Shown here piece by piece: positions 11,887-15,516 of a DNA stretch of 15,516 nucleotides. Numbering within the stretch: the stretch's first letter is position 1; each line of letters starts with the position of its first letter. Source of the stretch: Nitrosotalea sp. (GTDB lineage Archaea > Thermoproteota > Nitrososphaeria > Nitrososphaerales > Nitrosopumilaceae); assembly GCA_023252335.1 (NCBI GenBank), contig JAJPEA010000033.1, positions 1 through 15,516 of the forward strand, given 5' to 3'. Below the pieces are notes generated by a model. The model did no database searches. It saw nothing but the letters and a program-made list of their open reading frames with translations, and was not told the DNA's origin. A program made the translations under genes and the position numbers.

Positions 11887-13734
11887 TCAGTTTGGTGCGT
11901 TGCCTGCATGCTGTCCAGTTGCTTCAGGTCCACTTTGCGTAGCTGCTTCAGGTCCACCTTGTGCAGCCGCGCCAGGTGGCGGTGTAGCATTTTTGTAAAG
12001 TTCCGTACTGATATCATTTATCAATTTGGTTAGCGAATCAAGTTTTGGCTTTATTTCTTCAACACTCTTGTCAAGAACATCTTTTAGCTCTTTTATTGCG
12101 TTACTTACCTGGACACCCTGATCTTGTGATATCTTGTCCTTTTGTTCACCGATTAGTTTTTCAGCTGCATAGATAGATTGTTGCGCTTCATTTTTGATCA
12201 ATACCTCTTCTTTCTTCTTTTTATCCTGTTCAGAGAAAAGTTCAGCATCCTTTGTCATTTTTTCAATATCTTCTTTGGCAAGTTTTGTACTTGCAGTGAT
12301 AGTTATTTTTGCTTCTTTTTGTGTAGCTAGATCTTTTGCTGTAACATTGAGTATACCGTTTGCATCAATATCAAATTTAACCTCAATTTGTGGAATGCCT
12401 CTGGGAGCAGGAAGTATTCCTGAAAGATTAAAGCTTCCAAGGGATACATTATCTGCAGCCATTGGTCTTTCTCCTTGAACCACGTGTATAGTTACAGCAG
12501 TTTGGTTATCTGCAGCAGTTGTGAAGACCTTGCTCTTTGAGGTAGGAATGGTCGTGTTTCTGTCAATTATGGGTTCTCGTAATCCCCCTAACACCTCTAA
12601 ACCAAGTGTAAGAGGAGTGACATCAAGAAGTACAATATCACTTGTAACTTCACCGCCAATAATTCCTGCCTGGACCGCGGCACCTAAAGCAACTGCTTCC
12701 ATTGGATCTATTCCTGCCTCAGGTTCTTTTCCCATCAAACTAGCAACAAATTTTTTGACCAGAGGAATTCTAGTAGGACCGCCAACTAGAATGATTTTAC
12801 TAACATCTGCAGGAGTAAGCTTTGCGTCCTCCATAGATTTTGTGACAGAAGGTCTGCATCTTTCTACTATTGGATTGATTAATTCTTCAAACTTTGCTCG
12901 AGTTATTTTTAATTCAAGGTTCTTGGGTCCAGAGGATTGATCATAAGATATGAATGGTAAGTTGATATCTGTTTCAAATATTGATGAGAGCTCGATTTTT
13001 GCCTTTTCAGCAGCTTCTCTTACTCGCACCATAGCTGCATTATCTTTTGAGATATCAATTCCGGATGTTTTTCTAAAACTATCAACAACATAATCAATCA
13101 AAACTTTGTCCATGTCTGTACCTCCAAGCTGAGTATCTCCAGAAGTACTCATGACTTCAAATACACCACCTCCCATTTCCATAATGGTTACATCAAGTGT
13201 TCCTCCGCCCAGATCAAACACCATGATTTTCATATCTTGTTTTAATTTGTCTAGACCAAAGGCAAGTGCCGCAGCGGTTGGTTCATTTATTATTCTTACA
13301 ACATCAAGACCTGCAATTTGTCCAGCGTCTTTAGTTGCCTGTCTCTGGTTGTCATTAAAATACGCAGGAACCGTGATTACTGCTTTTTCAACCTTGTCTC
13401 CAGTAAACGCCTCAGCATCTCGCTTTATTTTTTGTAAAATAAATGCAGAAATTTGCTGGGGTTTGTACTCTTTATCGTAGATTTTAAAGAAATAATCTGT
13501 TCCCATCTTTCTTTTTGCTGCCACGACTGTACCCTCCGGATTGGTCACTGCCTGCCTTCTGGCGGGTTCACCAACTATGAGTTGACCATCTTTTGTGAGA
13601 CCAACAACAGAAGGAAATGCTTTTCCACCAACTGTGGTTCCCTCAGACGCAGGAATAAGAGTAGGTTTTCCACCCAGCATGACAGCCGCAGCAGAATTAC
13701 TTGTTCCCAAATCAATACCAATAATTTTAGCCAT
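11887..13734 (-). CDS. dnaK: Chaperone protein DnaK (Hsp70)
   Basis: ATP-driven Hsp70 that binds exposed hydrophobic peptides in the cytoplasm, working with the neighbouring GrpE and DnaJ. The 615 residues include the ATPase domain signatures IGIDLGTSNS (5-14), VPAYFNDNQRQATKDAG (122-138) with NEPTAAALAFG (150-160), and FDLGGGTLDVT (173-183); VGGPTRIPLVKKF follows in the same domain. LLDVTPLTLGLE is the conserved linker to the substrate-binding domain, which keeps the ERPMAADNVSLG loop. The tail is disordered and low-complexity, with a repeated GPEAT unit. Archaeal DnaK is held to have come from bacteria. The start ATG lies inside the grpE 3' end (8-base overlap), with GAGATGA six bases upstream as a weak Shine-Dalgarno. 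Confidence 0.98.
   Translation of the reverse strand: MAKIIGIDLGTSNSAAAVMLGGKPTLIPASEGTTVGGKAFPSVVGLTKDGQLIVGEPARRQAVTNPEGTVVAAKRKMGTDYFFKIYDKEYKPQQISAFILQKIKRDAEAFTGDKVEKAVITVPAYFNDNQRQATKDAGQIAGLDVVRIINEPTAAALAFGLDKLKQDMKIMVFDLGGGTLDVTIMEMGGGVFEVMSTSGDTQLGGTDMDKVLIDYVVDSFRKTSGIDISKDNAAMVRVREAAEKAKIELSSIFETDINLPFISYDQSSGPKNLELKITRAKFEELINPIVERCRPSVTKSMEDAKLTPADVSKIILVGGPTRIPLVKKFVASLMGKEPEAGIDPMEAVALGAAVQAGIIGGEVTSDIVLLDVTPLTLGLEVLGGLREPIIDRNTTIPTSKSKVFTTAADNQTAVTIHVVQGERPMAADNVSLGSFNLSGILPAPRGIPQIEVKFDIDANGILNVTAKDLATQKEAKITITASTKLAKEDIEKMTKDAELFSEQDKKKKEEVLIKNEAQQSIYAAEKLIGEQKDKISQDQGVQVSNAIKELKDVLDKSVEEIKPKLDSLTKLINDISTELYKNATPPPGAAAQGGPEAATQSGPEATGQHAGNAPN
11920..11962 (-). repeat. Short tandem repeat in the dnaK 3' end
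   Basis: The + strand sequence TGCTTCAGGTCCAC occurs at 11920-11933 and again at 11944-11957, exactly 24 bases apart. It encodes two copies of GPEA-containing units in the disordered C-terminal tail of DnaK. It looks like an in-frame repeat expansion of the low-complexity tail. Confidence 0.7.
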
Positions 13735-14299
13735 TTAGATTCATCTCTTTTATATTTCTCTTAGATATCTCCACTAAGCTTGGTCTAATAACTCTCTCCT
13801 TCAAAATATATCCTTTACGAAGTTCTGCAGTTATTGTATTATCATCTAATGTTGGGTCTTCTTTTACAGATATAGCTTCATGTAATTTAGGATCAAAGAT
13901 CTCACCTACTGCTTCTATGGGTTTTACTCCAAATTCGGCTAGAAATACATCCATATTTTTTAAAATAGCATCCAGACCTTGAGTATTTACATCTTGTTTA
14001 GATAGAACATCTTTTGCTCTAACAAAATCGTCATATATTCCAAGAAATTTGAGAACAACGCTATCAGTGATAGAGTTTACACGATTTTGAATATCAATTT
14101 CTGATCTTTTCTTAAGATTTTCAAAATCTGCAAGCAGATATTGAATTTTTTTTTCATAAGAAGAGACTTTATCTTTTTCTTGTTCAAGTTGAATTTTCAT
14201 TGTTTCAAGTTCTTGTAAGGACCCCATTTCGTCTTTGTCGTTATAATGTTCAGAGGTTTCTTCTAAATCATTTTGAGATACATCAGCTGCGTCAGACAA
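13727..14299 (-). CDS. grpE: Nucleotide exchange factor GrpE
   Basis: Releases ADP from DnaK to reset the chaperone cycle. The 190-residue protein has an acidic, disordered N-terminus (about 1-25), a long coiled coil (about 26-75, with ELETMKIQLEQEKDKV and LADFENLKKRSE) that forms the dimer, and the beta domain signature near the C-terminus with TITAELRKGYILKERVIRPSLV, closely matching the GrpE pattern. The start is TTG at 14299; the in-frame codons just upstream hold no ATG or GTG. A TATA-like TATTATAATA (14331-14340) lies about 36 bases upstream, giving a leader of only some 8 bases. The end overlaps dnaK by 8 bases, so the two are co-translated. Confidence 0.95.
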   Translation of the reverse strand: MSDAADVSQNDLEETSEHYNDKDEMGSLQELETMKIQLEQEKDKVSSYEKKIQYLLADFENLKKRSEIDIQNRVNSITDSVVLKFLGIYDDFVRAKDVLSKQDVNTQGLDAILKNMDVFLAEFGVKPIEAVGEIFDPKLHEAISVKEDPTLDDNTITAELRKGYILKERVIRPSLVEISKRNIKEMNLNG

Positions 14300-14330
14300 T
14301 TCTATTACATTATTTTTTAGAACATGCCCT

Positions 14331-14340
14331 TATTATAATA
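14331..14340 (-). promoter_or_regulatory. Probable TATA element of grpE-dnaK
   Basis: TATTATAATA on the - strand is centred about 36 bases before the TTG of grpE and overlaps the stop codon of the upstream gene. It would allow the chaperone genes to be induced independently of that gene. Confidence 0.5.
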
Positions 14341-15466
14341 TCTCACAAAGAGGATTTGTTTTAATTACTATAACATCAGAATCTTTTCCATTCTTAGTGA
14401 TCTTGTCATAATCAAATTTTGAACATGCCACTATGATTGTGGTTTTATCACTATGGAAGATATCCAATTCTTGTCCTTGATGTATCTCTACATCACCTAT
14501 GTAATCACGCAGTTTTGTAACAAGAGAATTTAGCATATCCACTTTATCTCCCCTCATCTCGTAGGAATCCTGGGTCCATACTAAAACCACTTTGGTTCGG
14601 CTTGCTTTTAGTTCATTTTTCTTTAACGTAGAGCGAATTTCGTCAATTAGTCTCTTAACATAACCTTCAATCCCCTTTATACTTCCATTTACCAGATACA
14701 TCATAGTACCTGCACCTTCTACAGATGTACCAAGTGATCTTAAATCATATAGTCCGTTTGTCATATCATCAAGGAATAGATCATTATATTCAGTTAGAAC
14801 AAGATCATTTCTTGTCTGCGAGTCCTGTGCAAACTTGGAAACTTCTAGAACACTTGACAGACTTGCAAATTGAGTAAGAATTTTGATTGCATGTAAAATT
14901 TCAGCAGAAGATATGGATACAAACTTTTTTCCTTTTTTGTCAGATTCTAACAGTTTAGCAAGCTTGTCATCATCTTTTGCATTAAATGAACCAATAATTT
15001 CAGGAGTGATATTTTTTGAAAGAGGATAATAAAAATACGATATACTTTTTCCCATCTCAAGACCTGAAACATGTTCAAGTAGAGAAATGGTTTCATTATT
15101 TCCTCCTATACCAGTTGGAAGGTTGTAAATTACTGAACCGCCTTTTTTTATTGATGATGTTGCATCTTTAAATTTTGAATGAATTTCCATCTTTGCTTCT
15201 TGTCCAGTCTTTCTTATTCGCGGAGCAAAGAAAAGATACTCAGCATGAGATATTGCAACATCGATTGGTTCAACGCCCAAAAGTGGTTCGTCCTCTTTTA
15301 ATGATGTAACATTAGGATATGTCTTTGCAATCTCTGCCTTGAGAGAAATTGCCATATGAGCAGATTCATCAACAATGAAAACATCAGCTCCTTTTATTGC
15401 CATTTGGCAAGCAATCGAGTATCCCTCTGTGCTCAAGCCATACACAACAATTTTTGTTGCAACCAA
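14333..15466 (-). CDS. Rossmann-fold protein related to nucleotide-sugar dehydrogenases, catalytic Cys missing
   Basis: A 377-residue protein whose layout resembles UDP-glucose/GDP-mannose dehydrogenases. It has an N-terminal NAD-type Rossmann start (KIVVYGLSTEGYSIA, with G10 and G15 and acidic D33 after the second strand). SVIYNLPTGIGGNNETISLLE (111-131) sits where the family has its glycine-containing loop and following helix. A helical middle runs about 185-285. The C-terminal part has KVVLVWTQDSYEMRGDKVDML (292-312), like the family's UDP-binding domain with its D-x-R motif. In the place of the catalytic GFGGxCxxKD loop it reads EGAGTMMYL (about 250-258), without Cys, Lys or Asp. Enzyme activity is therefore doubtful. 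The start is TTG at 15466; upstream, the frame stays open for about 14 codons without ATG or GTG. It precedes grpE by 33 bases. The family link is by pattern only. Confidence 0.7.
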   Translation of the reverse strand: MVATKIVVYGLSTEGYSIACQMAIKGADVFIVDESAHMAISLKAEIAKTYPNVTSLKEDEPLLGVEPIDVAISHAEYLFFAPRIRKTGQEAKMEIHSKFKDATSSIKKGGSVIYNLPTGIGGNNETISLLEHVSGLEMGKSISYFYYPLSKNITPEIIGSFNAKDDDKLAKLLESDKKGKKFVSISSAEILHAIKILTQFASLSSVLEVSKFAQDSQTRNDLVLTEYNDLFLDDMTNGLYDLRSLGTSVEGAGTMMYLVNGSIKGIEGYVKRLIDEIRSTLKKNELKASRTKVVLVWTQDSYEMRGDKVDMLNSLVTKLRDYIGDVEIHQGQELDIFHSDKTTIIVACSKFDYDKITKNGKDSDVIVIKTNPLCEIL

Positions 15467-15516
15467 ACCATCCGGACTATGAGTACGGGCTAAGAAAAAC
15501 TTTGCCTACCATCACT

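Noticed and set aside
13748..13754. TATAAAA-like sequence just upstream of dnaK as a dnaK promoter
   Set aside because: It is only about 14-20 bases before the ATG, too close for an archaeal TATA element that would produce a message including the start codon; dnaK overlaps grpE and is most simply co-transcribed.
15477..15516. Possible 3' end of another - strand gene (frame reading VMVGKVFLSPYS then stop)
   Set aside because: Only 13 codons are visible and another frame is also open for 8 codons; nothing recognisable, so it is not called.
1..15516. Mobile elements, CRISPR arrays, prophage or defence genes
   Set aside because: No transposase, integrase, regularly spaced repeats or att-like duplication is visible; the tRNA gene has no adjacent integrase, and codon and base use look uniform.

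Overview
The window looks like a chromosomal segment of an AT-rich ammonia-oxidising thaumarchaeon (Nitrososphaerota, Nitrosopumilus-like). Three things point there: archaeal-only genes (LSm next to ribosomal protein L37e, the GatD/GatE amidotransferase, a 733-residue Cdc48), a bacterial-type GrpE-DnaK-DnaJ set of the kind many mesophilic archaea carry, and promoters with a TATA element about 25-30 bases before the start codon, as expected for leaderless archaeal transcripts. All genes look like core housekeeping genes. I see no insertion sequence, phage gene, CRISPR array or other accessory island.

Left part (1-3429, + strand): the 3' end of an LSm gene, rpl37e, an unrecognised coiled-coil/proline-rich protein, ribose-5-phosphate isomerase (rpiA, TTG start with its own Shine-Dalgarno) and a TtuA/Ncs6-type tRNA thiolase are packed head to tail as one likely operon. 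A GC-rich non-coding stretch follows (about 2890-3070). Its 5' half folds like the Alu domain of SRP RNA, with a 5-base loop-loop complement, but its 3' half shows no normal SRP S domain. A small DUF5655-like gene comes next.

Middle (3426-10119): acylphosphatase and rpl2 lie on the - strand. rpl2 diverges from cdc48 across a short promoter region with a perfect 18-base palindrome exactly midway between the two TATA elements. cdc48, gatD and gatE follow on the + strand, each with its own leaderless-type promoter. Converging on gatE is a tRNA-Leu(CAG) gene whose D loop has lost about nine bases, including the G18-G19 pair.

Right part (10181-15466, - strand): in transcription order, a Rossmann protein resembling a nucleotide-sugar dehydrogenase that has lost its catalytic cysteine, then grpE, dnaK, dnaJ and a 5'-deoxynucleotidase-like HAD phosphatase. 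grpE/dnaK overlap by 8 bases and dnaJ/HAD by 1 base. dnaJ also has a TATA element of its own.

Together the genes serve translation (L2, L37e, GatDE, tRNA-Leu, tRNA thiolation, perhaps SRP) and protein quality control (Cdc48 with a proteasome-docking tail, Hsp70 system). The items most worth a second look are the Alu-like RNA, the D-loop-deleted tRNA, the palindromic divergent promoter and the degenerate dehydrogenase.
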